Shown piece after piece: positions 53,580 through 64,000 of a stretch of 64,000 nt of DNA. The translations under genes were made by a program, and so were the position numbers. Location of the stretch: assembly GCF_001399755.1 (NCBI RefSeq), contig NZ_LJCP01000006.1, positions 1 to 64,000 of the forward strand. The letters are read 5' to 3'. The stretch is from Thiohalorhabdus denitrificans. GTDB taxonomy: Bacteria; Pseudomonadota; Gammaproteobacteria; Thiohalorhabdales; Thiohalorhabdaceae. Numbering within the stretch: position 1 is the first letter of the stretch; every line of letters begins with the position of its first letter. The notes under the pieces were generated by a model. It saw nothing but the letters and a program-made list of their open reading frames with translations. It made no database searches and was not told the DNA's origin.

Positions 53580-54962
53580 CTAGTCCTGCTCCTCCTTGGC
53601 CCGCTCCTCGGGGCGCTTCCAGTCGTGGCGGGTAAGCTGCTTGGCCCGGGACAGGGTCAGGGCCCCGGCCGGGGCGTCCTTGGTGATGGTGGAACCGGCG
53701 CCGATGGTGGCGCCCTCCCCCACGCTCACCGGCGCCACCAGCTGCACCGCGGAGCCGATGAAGGCCCCCGCGCCGATGGTGGTGGTGTGCTTGCGATGGC
53801 CGTCGTAGTTGCAGGTGATGGTGCCCGCCCCCAGATTGGCGCCCGCCCCCACATCGGCGTCGCCCACGTAGGAGAGGTGGTTGGCCTTGACCCCGGGGCC
53901 CAGGCGGGCCTTCTTCACCTCCACGAAGTTGCCGACCTTGCTGCCCTCCTCCAGGACCGTGCCCGGCCGCAGGCGGGCGAAGGGACCTACGGCGGCGCCG
54001 GGGCCCACCGTGGTGCCCTCGATGTGGCTGTTGGCCTCCACCCGGGCGCCCTCACCGATGGCGCAGTCCCGGAGCACGCATCCGGGGCCGATGTGGGCCC
54101 CGGCGCCCAGGGTCACCTCCCCCTCGAACTGGCAGCCCGGGTCCACCACTACGTCGGTCGCCGGATGCACCTTGCCGTAGACCGCCGTCCGGGCGGGGTC
54201 CCGCAGCGTCACCCCCGCCTCCATGAGGGCATCGGCCGTGCGCTCCTGGAAGGCCGCCTCCACCGCCGCGAGGTGCCTGCGGTTGTTCACTCCCTGCACC
54301 TCCCCCGGGTCCGGGACACGGTGGGCGAGGACCCCGCCCGCTGCGGCCGCCAGTCCCACCACGTCGGTCAGGTAGTACTCCCCCTGGGCGTTGTCCGCGG
54401 ACAGGGACGCCAGCCAGGGGCCGAGACGTTTCCCCCTAACCGCCAGCGTACCGGTAAACACCTCGCCGATGGAACGCTCCTCGGGGGTGGCGTCCTTCTC
54501 CTCGCGGATACCCGTGACCCGTCCCTGGTCGTCGCGGAGGATGCGTCCGTAGCCGGTGGGGTCCGCGGGGTGGGTGGTCAGGATGCCCAGGTCGTGGCTG
54601 GAGCTGGCGAGGGCGTCGGCCCAGGCCCGGAGGGTCTCGCCGCGCAGCAAAGGGACGTCCCCGTTCAGCACCAGCACCCAGTCGGAGTCGGCGAACTCGG
54701 GCCCGGCGCACTGTACGGCGTGGCCGGTGCCCAGCTGCTCCTCCTGCTCCACCAGCTCCACGTCCGGGGCCCCTACGCGGTCCCGCACTTCCTCCGCGCC
54801 GTGGCCGACCACCAGCCGCATGCGCTGCGGGGACAAGGAACGGGCGGCGTCCAGGACGTGCGCCACCATGGGGCGCCCGCCCACCTCGTGCAGCACCTTG
54901 GGGCGTGCCGAGCGCATACGGGTGCCCTGTCCCGCGGCGAGGATGACAACGGTCAAGTTCAA
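53580..54962 (-). CDS. glmU: Bifunctional GlcNAc-1-P uridyltransferase/GlcN-1-P acetyltransferase
   Basis: The 460-residue enzyme has the pyrophosphorylase motif VVILAAGQGTRM with PKVLHEVGGRPM. Its C-terminal left-handed beta-helix of hexapeptide repeats contains the acetyltransferase segment KANHLSYVGDADVGAGANLGAGTITCNYDG. It makes UDP-GlcNAc from the GlmS/GlmM product. No ATG or GTG suits the start; TTG at 54962 gives MNLTVVILAAG and has GGAGGG nine bases before it. A TTG at 54986 is possible but lacks such a site. It lies downstream of the atp terminator. Confidence 0.97.
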   Translation of the reverse strand: MNLTVVILAAGQGTRMRSARPKVLHEVGGRPMVAHVLDAARSLSPQRMRLVVGHGAEEVRDRVGAPDVELVEQEEQLGTGHAVQCAGPEFADSDWVLVLNGDVPLLRGETLRAWADALASSSHDLGILTTHPADPTGYGRILRDDQGRVTGIREEKDATPEERSIGEVFTGTLAVRGKRLGPWLASLSADNAQGEYYLTDVVGLAAAAGGVLAHRVPDPGEVQGVNNRRHLAAVEAAFQERTADALMEAGVTLRDPARTAVYGKVHPATDVVVDPGCQFEGEVTLGAGAHIGPGCVLRDCAIGEGARVEANSHIEGTTVGPGAAVGPFARLRPGTVLEEGSKVGNFVEVKKARLGPGVKANHLSYVGDADVGAGANLGAGTITCNYDGHRKHTTTIGAGAFIGSAVQLVAPVSVGEGATIGAGSTITKDAPAGALTLSRAKQLTRHDWKRPEERAKEEQD

Positions 54963-54980
54963 GGCTTCAAACCCTCCAAA

Positions 54981-55011
54981 CAACAAGGGGGCGGCCCGAA
55001 GGCCGCCCCCT
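54981..55011 (-). terminator. Terminator after atpC with UUCG tetraloop
   Basis: Read leftwards, GGGGGCGGCC-TTCG-GGCCGCCCCC is a perfect 10-bp stem capped by the very stable UUCG loop and followed by TTGTTGTTT. It separates the atp operon from glmU, whose TTG start is only about 20 bases further, so read-through may supply glmUS. Confidence 0.88.
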
Positions 55012-55062
55012 GCTCCGACGATACGAACCGGCGGGTCGTCAGCGCAGCCGTGGCAAGCGCCC

Positions 55063-55488
55063 TCACACCCCGGCGCGCTCGCGGTGCCGGCGATAGACCC
55101 GGAGACGGGCCGCCGCCTCGGCCAACTCGGCCTTGGCGCGGGCCAGCTCCATGTCGGAGGTCTGCTCCTCCAGGGCCTTCTCCGCCCGGCGCTGGGCCGC
55201 TTCGGCCTCCGCCGCGTCGATGTCCGGGGCCCGCTCCGCCGTATCCGCCAGCACGGTCACCACCGAGGGCTGGACCTCGAGGTAGCCGCCCGAGACGAAT
55301 AGCACCTCCTCGTCGCGGCTCTCGTGCTGGATCCGCACCTCCCCGGGTACCAACCGGGTGATGAAGGCGGAGTGGCCGGGCATGATGCCCACCTCGCCCA
55401 TCTCGGCGGGGGCGACCACCATCTCGCTGGTGCCGGAATAGATCTCCCGGTCGGCGCTAACAACATCCACGTGGATGGTCATTCCCAT
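55063..55488 (-). CDS. atpC: ATP synthase F1 subunit epsilon
   Basis: The 141-residue product has the beta-sandwich domain ([52 protein letters not shown]) and a C-terminal two-helix hairpin ([17 protein letters not shown]...RLRVYRRHR). It is part of the central stalk and inhibits ATP hydrolysis. It is the last gene of the atp operon and is followed by a terminator. Confidence 0.97.
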   Translation of the reverse strand: MGMTIHVDVVSADREIYSGTSEMVVAPAEMGEVGIMPGHSAFITRLVPGEVRIQHESRDEEVLFVSGGYLEVQPSVVTVLADTAERAPDIDAAEAEAAQRRAEKALEEQTSDMELARAKAELAEAAARLRVYRRHRERAGV

Positions 55489-55567
55489 GATGCCCTCTCT
55501 CCCCTACTCAATATAGCCCGTTCGCGGCGGGGGCGGACAACCCCCGCCGACCCGTCCGGGCCGTGGC

Positions 55568-57016
<1,449 letters not shown>

Positions 57017-57880
57017 TCAGCCTTCCAGGGCCGCCGCACCGGATGTGATCTCGGCCAGCTCCGCCGTAATGGCCGCCTGGCGCGCCTTGTTGTAGGACAG
57101 CTTGAGGTCCTCGATGAGGTCCTCGGCGTTGTCCGAGGCGCTCTTCATGGCAACCATGCGCGCTGCCTGCTCCGAGGCGATGTTCTCCACCAGCCCATGG
57201 AAGATCAGGGATTCCACGTAGCGCTGCATGAGGCCGTCGATGACCTCCTGCGGCTCGGGCTCGTAGATGTAGTCCCAGTGGAGCTCATCGGGCTCGGACA
57301 GGCCGGTGATGGGCAGGATCTGCTCGGCCCGGACGTTCTGGGTCATGGTGTTCACGAATTCGTTGAACACCAGGTAGACCCGGTCCAGCTCGCCTTCCAT
57401 GAAGGCGTCCATCACCACCTTGGCGGCACCGGCGATCTCGGTCACCTCCGGCGCATCGCCCAGCTCGGACGACTCGGCCATGATGTCCACCCCCAGCCGA
57501 TTCAGCAGGGGCAGGCTCTTCTTGCCGATGGCGGCGACCCGATAGCCGATCCCCTTGCCGTCGAGATCGCCCATCAGGTTCACCGTCTCACGCAGGGCGT
57601 TGGTATTGAGGCCGCCGCACAGGCCGCGGTCGGAGGTGATCACGATGATCCCGGCCTTCTTCACCTCCCGTTCTTCCATGAACGGGTGGGTGTACTCGGG
57701 ATGGGCCTTGCCGATGTGCCCGATCACCTGCCGCATCTTCTCGGCATAGGGCCGAGTGGCGTGCATGCGGGCCTCCGCCTTGCGCATCTTGGAGGCCGCG
57801 ACCATCTCCATCGCCGAAGTAATCTTCTTCGTATTCTCGACGGAGCCGATCTGCTTCTTGATTTCCTTGGAGCTCGGCAT
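57017..57880 (-). CDS. atpG: ATP synthase F1 subunit gamma
   Basis: The 287-residue rotor shaft subunit has the N-terminal coiled-coil helix KKQIGSVENTKKITSAMEMVAASKMRKAE, central ITSDRGLCGGLNTNALR, and C-terminal helix MVAMKSASDNAEDLIEDLKLSYNKARQAAITAELAEI. Length and termini match proteobacterial AtpG. Confidence 0.98.
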   Translation of the reverse strand: MPSSKEIKKQIGSVENTKKITSAMEMVAASKMRKAEARMHATRPYAEKMRQVIGHIGKAHPEYTHPFMEEREVKKAGIIVITSDRGLCGGLNTNALRETVNLMGDLDGKGIGYRVAAIGKKSLPLLNRLGVDIMAESSELGDAPEVTEIAGAAKVVMDAFMEGELDRVYLVFNEFVNTMTQNVRAEQILPITGLSEPDELHWDYIYEPEPQEVIDGLMQRYVESLIFHGLVENIASEQAARMVAMKSASDNAEDLIEDLKLSYNKARQAAITAELAEITSGAAALEG

Positions 57881-57907
57881 CCCGCTCTCCGATCGTTGTC
57901 GCCCGCC

Positions 57908-59449
57908 TTAGTAGGCGTGCTTCTCCTTGAAGTCCTTCAGGGCGCTATGCAGGCCGGACGTGATCTCGTCGGTCAGCTTGAGCTCGTTGGCCATCTTGTC
58001 CAGCAGGTCCTTCTGCTGGCTATGCATGTACTCATGCAGGGCCTTTTCGAAATCCACCACCTTCTCCACTTCCACGTCGTCGAGGTAGCCCTCGTTCGCG
58101 GCGAAGAGGGAGGAGGCCATCTCGGGCACGGACAGCGGCTTGTACTGCCCCTGCTTCATGAGCTCGGTGACTCGCTTGCCCCGCTCGATCTGGTTCCGGG
58201 TGGCCTCGTCCAGATCGGAGGCGAACTGGGCGAAGGCGGCCAGCTCGCGGTACTGCGCCAAGTCCGTACGGATGCCGCCGGCCAGCTTCTTGATGAGCCC
58301 GGTCTGGGCGGAGCCGCCCACGCGGGACACCGAGAGGCCGGCGTTGATGGCGGGCCGGATGCCGGAGTTGAACAGGTCCGACTCCAGGTAGATCTGCCCG
58401 TCGGTGATGGAGATCACGTTGGTGGGCACGAAGGCGGACACGTCGCCAGCCTGGGTCTCGATCACCGGCAGGGCCGTCAGGGAGCCGGTCTGGCCCTTCA
58501 CCTCGCCCCCGGTGGCCTGCTCCACATAGTCGGCGTTCACCCGGGCGGCCCGCTCCAGCAAGCGGCTGTGGAGGTAGAAAATGTCACCGGGGTACGCCTC
58601 GCGGCCGGGAGGCCGGCGAAGCAGCAGGGAGACCTGGCGGTAGGCCCAGGCCTGCTTGGTCAGGTCATCGTAGACGATCAGGGCGTCCTGGCCGCGGTCG
58701 CGGAAGTACTCGCCCATGGAGCAACCGGCGTACGGGGCGATGTACTGCATGGTGGCGGATTCCGAGGCGTTCGCCGCGACCACGATGGTGTGGTCCATGG
58801 CGCCCTCTTCCTCCAGCTTGGCCACCACCTGCGCCACAGAGGAGGCCTTCTGGCCGACGGCGACGTAGATGCAGGTAACCCCGGTGCCCTTCTGGTTGAT
58901 GATGGTGTCCACCGCCACGGCGGTCTTGCCGGTCTGGCGGTCGCCGATGATCAGCTCACGCTGACCCCGGCCGACGGGCACCATGGCATCGAGGGCCTTG
59001 ATACCGGTTTGCAGGGGCTGATCCACGCCCTCACGAGCAATCACGCCGGGCGCGATCTTCTCGATGGGCTCGTGGCCGGAGGCCTCGATGGGGCCCTTGC
59101 CGTCAATGGGCTGGCCGAGGGGGTTTACCACGCGGCCCACCATGTTCTCGCCCACGGGGACTTCCATGATCCGGCCGGTGGCCTTGACCGTGTCCCCTTC
59201 GCGGATGTGGGTGTAGTCGCCGAGGACCACGCCGCCCACCGCGTCGTGCTCGAGGTTCAGCGCCATGCCGTAGGTGTTGTTGGGGAATTCGAGCATCTCC
59301 CCCTGCATGACGTCCTCGATGCCGTGGGCCTTGATGATGCCGTCCTGGACGGCCACCACCGTGCCTTCGCTCCGGGCCTCGAGGTCCTGCTCGAAGCCCT
59401 CGATCTGCTTGCGAATGAGTTCGCTAATTTCCGAGGTGTTCAGTTGCAC
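57908..59449 (-). CDS. atpA: ATP synthase F1 subunit alpha
   Basis: The 513-residue subunit has the Walker [16 protein letters not shown], the [31 protein letters not shown] segment and SRVGGSAQ, all typical of the non-catalytic nucleotide-binding subunit. It begins [20 protein letters not shown], where the N-terminus meets the delta subunit. Confidence 0.99.
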   Translation of the reverse strand: MQLNTSEISELIRKQIEGFEQDLEARSEGTVVAVQDGIIKAHGIEDVMQGEMLEFPNNTYGMALNLEHDAVGGVVLGDYTHIREGDTVKATGRIMEVPVGENMVGRVVNPLGQPIDGKGPIEASGHEPIEKIAPGVIAREGVDQPLQTGIKALDAMVPVGRGQRELIIGDRQTGKTAVAVDTIINQKGTGVTCIYVAVGQKASSVAQVVAKLEEEGAMDHTIVVAANASESATMQYIAPYAGCSMGEYFRDRGQDALIVYDDLTKQAWAYRQVSLLLRRPPGREAYPGDIFYLHSRLLERAARVNADYVEQATGGEVKGQTGSLTALPVIETQAGDVSAFVPTNVISITDGQIYLESDLFNSGIRPAINAGLSVSRVGGSAQTGLIKKLAGGIRTDLAQYRELAAFAQFASDLDEATRNQIERGKRVTELMKQGQYKPLSVPEMASSLFAANEGYLDDVEVEKVVDFEKALHEYMHSQQKDLLDKMANELKLTDEITSGLHSALKDFKEKHAY

Positions 59450-59477
59450 CGTCAGATCCCCTATCCTCGCGGCCTGT

Positions 59478-60014
59478 TCAGGCTTTCAATTGGTTACGGA
59501 GCTGTTCCAGCCCGCCCCGGACGGAGCCGTCGATCACCATGTCTCCCGCACGGATCACTAGCCCCGCCATGAGCGACTCGTCCACCCGGCTTTCCACGCT
59601 AACCTTCTTACCAAAGCGCTTTTCCAGCTGGCTGGCAATGGCCTTTTCCGCCTCCTCGTCGAGGGGAGCGGCGGCCGTCACCTCCGCGTGGACCTCGCCT
59701 TCGGCGCTGCGCCGCAAGTCCCGGTAGATCTCCAGGATGTCGGGGAGAAAAGCCACTCGATCATTGGCGAACAGGGTGTCGAGGAGCCGGGTGCCCGCCT
59801 GATCCAGGCGGTCGCCCCCCACGGAGCGGAACACCTCCTCCTGGCGCTCCTTGCTCACCTTGGGGTTGCCCAGCATGCGCTGCATGCTCGGGTCCTCCGC
59901 GATCGCGGCCAGGAGGGTGAGGGTGTCCTCCCACTCCGCGAAGGTTCCCTTGCTTTGGGCCAGCTCGAAGATCGCCTCCGCGTAGGGCCGGGCGATGGTA
60001 TTGGCGTCAGCCAT
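59478..60014 (-). CDS. atpH: ATP synthase F1 subunit delta
   Basis: The 178-residue product begins [19 protein letters not shown], the usual delta start, and has the C-terminal stator part ([61 protein letters not shown]). The ATG at 60014 is chosen by homology; it lies ten bases after atpF. Confidence 0.97.
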   Translation of the reverse strand: MADANTIARPYAEAIFELAQSKGTFAEWEDTLTLLAAIAEDPSMQRMLGNPKVSKERQEEVFRSVGGDRLDQAGTRLLDTLFANDRVAFLPDILEIYRDLRRSAEGEVHAEVTAAAPLDEEAEKAIASQLEKRFGKKVSVESRVDESLMAGLVIRAGDMVIDGSVRGGLEQLRNQLKA

Positions 60015-60024
60015 GGGGCCCTCC

Positions 60025-60495
60025 TTACAGGCGCTGCACCACGCGGTCGAGGACCTCGGAGTGGGCGCTCGCGTCGATCTCCCGCTCGAGGATCTTCTCG
60101 GCGCCTTCCACCGCCAAGTCCGCAACGCGCTGGGTCAGCTCTTGCCGCGCCCGGTTCATTTCCTGCTCGGCCTCGTCCCGGGCATTGGCAAGGATCCGTT
60201 CGGCCTCCTGACGGGCCTCGCCCGCGGCCTCCTCCCGGATCTCGTTGGCCCGGCGCTCGGCCGCGCTCACCATCTCCTGGGCCTTTTCCTTGGCCTCGGC
60301 GATGGTCTCCTTGGCGCGCTTCTCGGCGAGCTCCTGCTCCTTCTCGCCCCGTTCGGCGGCCTCGAGGCCTTCCTGGATCTTCTTCTGCCGGTTGGCCAGG
60401 GCCGCGTTGATGGGGGCGTAGACATACCGCTGGAACAGCCAGATGAAGACCACGAAGGTGATCGCCTGGCCGATCAGGGTCAGATTCAGATTCAA
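60025..60495 (-). CDS. atpF: ATP synthase Fo subunit b
   Basis: The 156-residue stator subunit has one N-terminal membrane helix ([24 protein letters not shown]) and a long charged coiled coil of Ala/Glu/Arg/Lys (about 35-140). It links subunit a to the delta/alpha cap. The length is the same as in E. coli. Confidence 0.98.
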   Translation of the reverse strand: MNLNLTLIGQAITFVVFIWLFQRYVYAPINAALANRQKKIQEGLEAAERGEKEQELAEKRAKETIAEAKEKAQEMVSAAERRANEIREEAAGEARQEAERILANARDEAEQEMNRARQELTQRVADLAVEGAEKILEREIDASAHSEVLDRVVQRL

Positions 60496-60570
60496 GGTCT
60501 TTCCCCTATGGTTGGTCCCGAAATTCGGGGCCGGGCGGCCACTACGCCGCCCGGTAGCCTGGCCCGTCGC

Positions 60571-60825
60571 TTAGCCGAGGAACGGGTTGGCGAAGACGAA
60601 CCACAGGGCCAGCGCCAGCACGATGAACGGGAAGGACTCCATCAGGCCGGCGAAGATGAAGGTGTTGGTCAGCAGCTGGGGCCGCATCTCGGGCTGGCGG
60701 GCGATCCCCTCCAGGGCCTTGGAGGTGATCATGCCCCAGCCGAGGGCGGAGCCCAGGCCGGCGGCACCCAGAATGATTCCAACGGCGATGGCGGTAGCGG
60801 CGGTGATGATGGTGGCAGGTTCCAT
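60571..60825 (-). CDS. atpE: ATP synthase Fo subunit c
   Basis: The 84-residue proteolipid has two helices joined by the polar loop ALEGIARQPEMRP. The ion-carrying Glu is in FIFAGLMESFPFI. The helix 1 position that is Gln in Na+-coupled c rings reads Trp here (GSALGWGMITSKALE), which favours H+ coupling despite the Glu-Ser pair. The c ring is the rotor of Fo. Confidence 0.97.
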   Translation of the reverse strand: MEPATIITAATAIAVGIILGAAGLGSALGWGMITSKALEGIARQPEMRPQLLTNTFIFAGLMESFPFIVLALALWFVFANPFLG

Positions 60826-60874
60826 CGAATCCTCCTGCAGTTAGCGAGCTGTAAGAGTGGGAAACAAAAACCGG

Positions 60875-62120
<1,246 letters not shown>

Positions 62121-62261
62121 GGGACCCTTAATCCGTCGGGTGCGCGCTCGGGGTGGACGATGGCCGCAAACAATTTCGGCCTCGTCCTGCCCGGTTTGCG
62201 TCCGGGAAGGGCGGGGCCGACCCCGATCGGATTGGAATCGTTCCGCTTTCAGGTGGCGGCG

Positions 62262-62290
62262 ATACTAAGGGAGAGCACACCGTTAGTCAA
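62262..62290 (-). promoter_or_regulatory. Promoter of the atp operon
   Basis: On the leftward strand TTGACT (62290-62285) and TAGTAT (62267-62262) are 17 bases apart, a near-consensus sigma70 promoter. The -35 box includes the parB stop codon. The leader before atpI is about 140 bases. Confidence 0.8.
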
Positions 62291-63177
62291 TCGCCGGGCT
62301 CCGGGCGGATCCGGGCGACAATGTCCTCCAGCTCGTCCACGGAGGTGTATTCAATCTCCAGCTTGCCGCGGTTCTTTCGCTGGGTAATCCGCACCCGGGT
62401 GGCCAGGCGCTCGCCGAGGTCCTGCTCCAGGCGCTCGATGTCCGGATCCTTGCGCACCGCCCCGCCGGGCTTCGCCTCCTGGCCTTCCCCGGATTCCGCC
62501 TCCTGGAGGGTCTTGCGTACACGGTCCTCGGTCGCTCGTACGGACATGCCCTTCTGCACCACCTCCTGGGCCACCTCCCCCAGGCGCTCGTGCCCCTCCA
62601 GGGCGAGCAGGGCGCGGGCGTGGCCCATGCGCAGAGTGCCCTCCTCCAGGGCCCGGTGCACCGGGTCCGGAAGGCGCAACAGGCGCAGGGTGTTCGATAT
62701 GGTGGCGCGGTTCCGGCCCACCCGCTCGGCGATGGCCTCGTGGGTCATGTCGAACTCGCTGACCAGCCTGTCGAAGGCCCGCGCCTCCTCCATCGGGTTC
62801 AGCTCCTCCCGCTGGATGTTCTCGATGAGGGCGATCTCCAGGGCCTGCTCGTCGGCCAGGGTCCGGATCATGGCCGGCACGCTCTCGAACCCGGCCAGCT
62901 GGGCCGCCCGCCAGCGGCGTTCGCCGGCGATCAGCTCGTACTCCCCGCCCTCTTCCCGGCGCCGGACCACCAGGGGCTGGACGATGCCCTGGCTGCGGAT
63001 GGACTCCGCCAATTCCCGGAGGGCGTCGTCGTTCATCTGCTTGCGCGGCTGGTAGGTGCCCGGCCGGATCATGTCCACCGGCACCCACTGCACCTCGGTC
63101 TCCGCCGCCTCCGGCGCCTCCTCGTAATCATCCCCCAGGAGGGAGTCCAGGCCCCGTCCCAAACGGCGTTTGCTCAT
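62287..63177 (-). CDS. parB: Chromosome-partitioning protein ParB
   Basis: The 296-residue product has the CTP-binding ParB/Srx domain (VDMIRPGTYQPRKQMNDDALRELAESIRSQGIVQPLVV...GERRWRAAQLAG). A helix-turn-helix follows (MTHEAIAERVGRNRATISNTLRLLRLP), then a C-terminal dimer domain ending VDELEDIVARIRPEPGD. It loads on parS and spreads as a sliding clamp. The start overlaps the parA stop (ATGA), so the two are coupled. Confidence 0.98.
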   Translation of the reverse strand: MSKRRLGRGLDSLLGDDYEEAPEAAETEVQWVPVDMIRPGTYQPRKQMNDDALRELAESIRSQGIVQPLVVRRREEGGEYELIAGERRWRAAQLAGFESVPAMIRTLADEQALEIALIENIQREELNPMEEARAFDRLVSEFDMTHEAIAERVGRNRATISNTLRLLRLPDPVHRALEEGTLRMGHARALLALEGHERLGEVAQEVVQKGMSVRATEDRVRKTLQEAESGEGQEAKPGGAVRKDPDIERLEQDLGERLATRVRITQRKNRGKLEIEYTSVDELEDIVARIRPEPGD

Positions 63178-63953
63178 GCCGGCACCCCGGCGTCCATGAG
63201 CTCATTGGCAAGGTCCAGGTAGGACTCTGAGCCCCGGCACAGGGCGTCGTAGTAGATCACGGGCATGCCGAAGCTGGGCGCCTCTCCCAGGCGGACATTG
63301 CGCGGGATGGTGGTCTCGTAGACCTTGCGCCCGAAGTGCTCCCGCACCTCATCCGAGACCTGGTTGGCCAGGTTGTTGCGGCTATCGTACATGGTGAGCA
63401 GTAGCCCCTCGATGCGGAGCTCGGGGTTGGCCTTGCGCCGGATGCGCTGGATCACGTCCATCAGCTGGGAGAGGCCCTCCAGGGCGTAATACTCGCACTG
63501 GATAGGGATCAGGGCACTGTGGGCCGCCACCAGGGCGTTCACCGTCAGCAGGTTCAGGGAGGGTGGGCAATCGATGAGGATGTAATCGTACTGGTCCTGG
63601 ACGTCCGCCAAGGCCCGGCGCAGCCGCCGCTCCCGGCTGTCCTGGTCCACCAGCTCGATCTCCGCGCCGGAAAGGTTGCTGTTGCTCGGGATGAGGTCCG
63701 GTCCGCCCTGCCCTTCCTGGGCGGCGCTCAGGACAGCTTCCTGGGCCGGAACCTCCCCCATCAGGACCTGGTAGACGGTGGTTTCCTGGGCCTTCTTATC
63801 GTAACCAAGGCCCATGGTGGCGTTGCCCTGCGGGTCGATATCCACCACCAGGACCCGCTGCTCCCCTACGGCCAGGGCGGCCGCCAGGTTGACCGAGGTG
63901 GTGGTCTTTCCCACCCCCCCCTTCTGATTGGTCACGGCAATTACCTTGCCCAT
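63174..63953 (-). CDS. parA: Chromosome-partitioning ATPase ParA (Soj)
   Basis: The 259-residue ATPase begins MGKVIAVTNQKGGVGKTTTSVNLAAALA with the deviant Walker A motif KGGVGKTT. DIDPQGNATMGLG and YDYILIDCPPSLNLLTVNALVA follow. The ATG at 63953 has AAGGAG just upstream. It acts with ParB in origin segregation. A parS site lies 12 bases before the start. Confidence 0.98.
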   Translation of the reverse strand: MGKVIAVTNQKGGVGKTTTSVNLAAALAVGEQRVLVVDIDPQGNATMGLGYDKKAQETTVYQVLMGEVPAQEAVLSAAQEGQGGPDLIPSNSNLSGAEIELVDQDSRERRLRRALADVQDQYDYILIDCPPSLNLLTVNALVAAHSALIPIQCEYYALEGLSQLMDVIQRIRRKANPELRIEGLLLTMYDSRNNLANQVSDEVREHFGRKVYETTIPRNVRLGEAPSFGMPVIYYDALCRGSESYLDLANELMDAGVPA

Positions 63954-63964
63954 TCCCGCTCCTT

Positions 63965-63980
63965 GGTTCCACGTGAAACA
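63965..63980. promoter_or_regulatory. parS centromere site
   Basis: GGTTCCACGTGAAACA matches the 16-base parS consensus TGTTCCACGTGAAACA at 15 positions, including the whole core palindrome. It lies just upstream of parA, where parS sites are often found. Confidence 0.88.
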
Positions 63981-64000
63981 GGGCATCACGAACCGGGGTA

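Noticed and set aside
57197-59572. Long rightward open frame opposite atpG and atpA
   Set aside because: It is the complement of two certain genes, without a plausible start or domain.
60571-60825. Na+-coupled c ring
   Set aside because: The Glu-Ser pair in helix 2 is suggestive, but the helix 1 Gln needed for Na+ binding is replaced by Trp.

Overview
This is a G+C-rich, gene-dense bacterial chromosome segment. I infer a gammaproteobacterium of the sulfur-oxidising or halophilic groups near Ectothiorhodospiraceae/Thiohalorhabdales. The pointers are the dsbD-cutA-fxsA-groESL and polA-DUF2782-thrB arrangements, the parAB-atpIBEFHAGDC-glmUS block, and acidic proteins. The genus is not proven by the sequence. 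The right end is probably close to the replication origin: parA, parB and a near-consensus parS site sit beside the complete ATP synthase operon.

Region 1-9.6 kb holds stress and envelope housekeeping. It has dsbD (cut by the window edge), cutA, fxsA, the groES-groEL operon under a sigma70-like promoter that runs into a perfect CIRCE operator, a dihydrolipoamide-dehydrogenase-type flavoprotein, a MurG-like glycosyltransferase, a SulP anion transporter and a divergent UspA. Region 9.6-15.5 kb encodes an RND adaptor and pump pair, then an NfeD/SPFH membrane-microdomain pair. At 15.5-16.4 kb a short, conspicuously A+T-rich insert carries one gene with a PD-(D/E)XK nuclease-like C-terminus. It is followed by an OxyR regulator and its probable target, a peroxiredoxin-glutaredoxin fusion.

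Region 18.4-25.3 kb is the most accessory stretch. It contains a multi-PAS histidine kinase with no response regulator, a MerR-type metal promoter driving a merA remnant that stops just after the active-site cysteines, a PEP-CTERM-like secreted protein, a zinc-ribbon/HEAGH membrane metalloprotease, and a MerB-family protein in which both catalytic cysteine positions are substituted. Smr, MAPEG and globin genes follow on the other strand. Together these look like a decayed or repurposed mercury locus.

Region 25.4-32 kb holds a LysR gene divergent from cytochrome b561-yceI-pirin, a SatD-like/DUF3307 pair with an A+T-rich repeat cluster between them, DoxX, DUF454 and a DUF2459 lipoprotein. Region 32.3-39.7 kb is one tightly overlapped operon: BPSS1780-like, RDD, SpoIIM, DUF4129, DUF4350, MoxR ATPase and DUF58/vWA. 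This is a MoxR-type envelope system of poorly known purpose. Region 39.8-47.6 kb has isochorismatase-family, ExoD, DUF99, polA, LOG, DUF2782 and thrB genes. Two inverted REP doublets of the same family flank this block.

Region 47.8-64 kb is transcribed leftwards: parA-parB, atpI-B-E-F-H-A-G-D-C, glmU, glmS, a ClC transporter and uvrD. A strong promoter for the atp operon overlaps the parB stop codon, and a UUCG-capped terminator follows atpC. I saw no tRNA, rRNA, CRISPR array, transposase or integrase.
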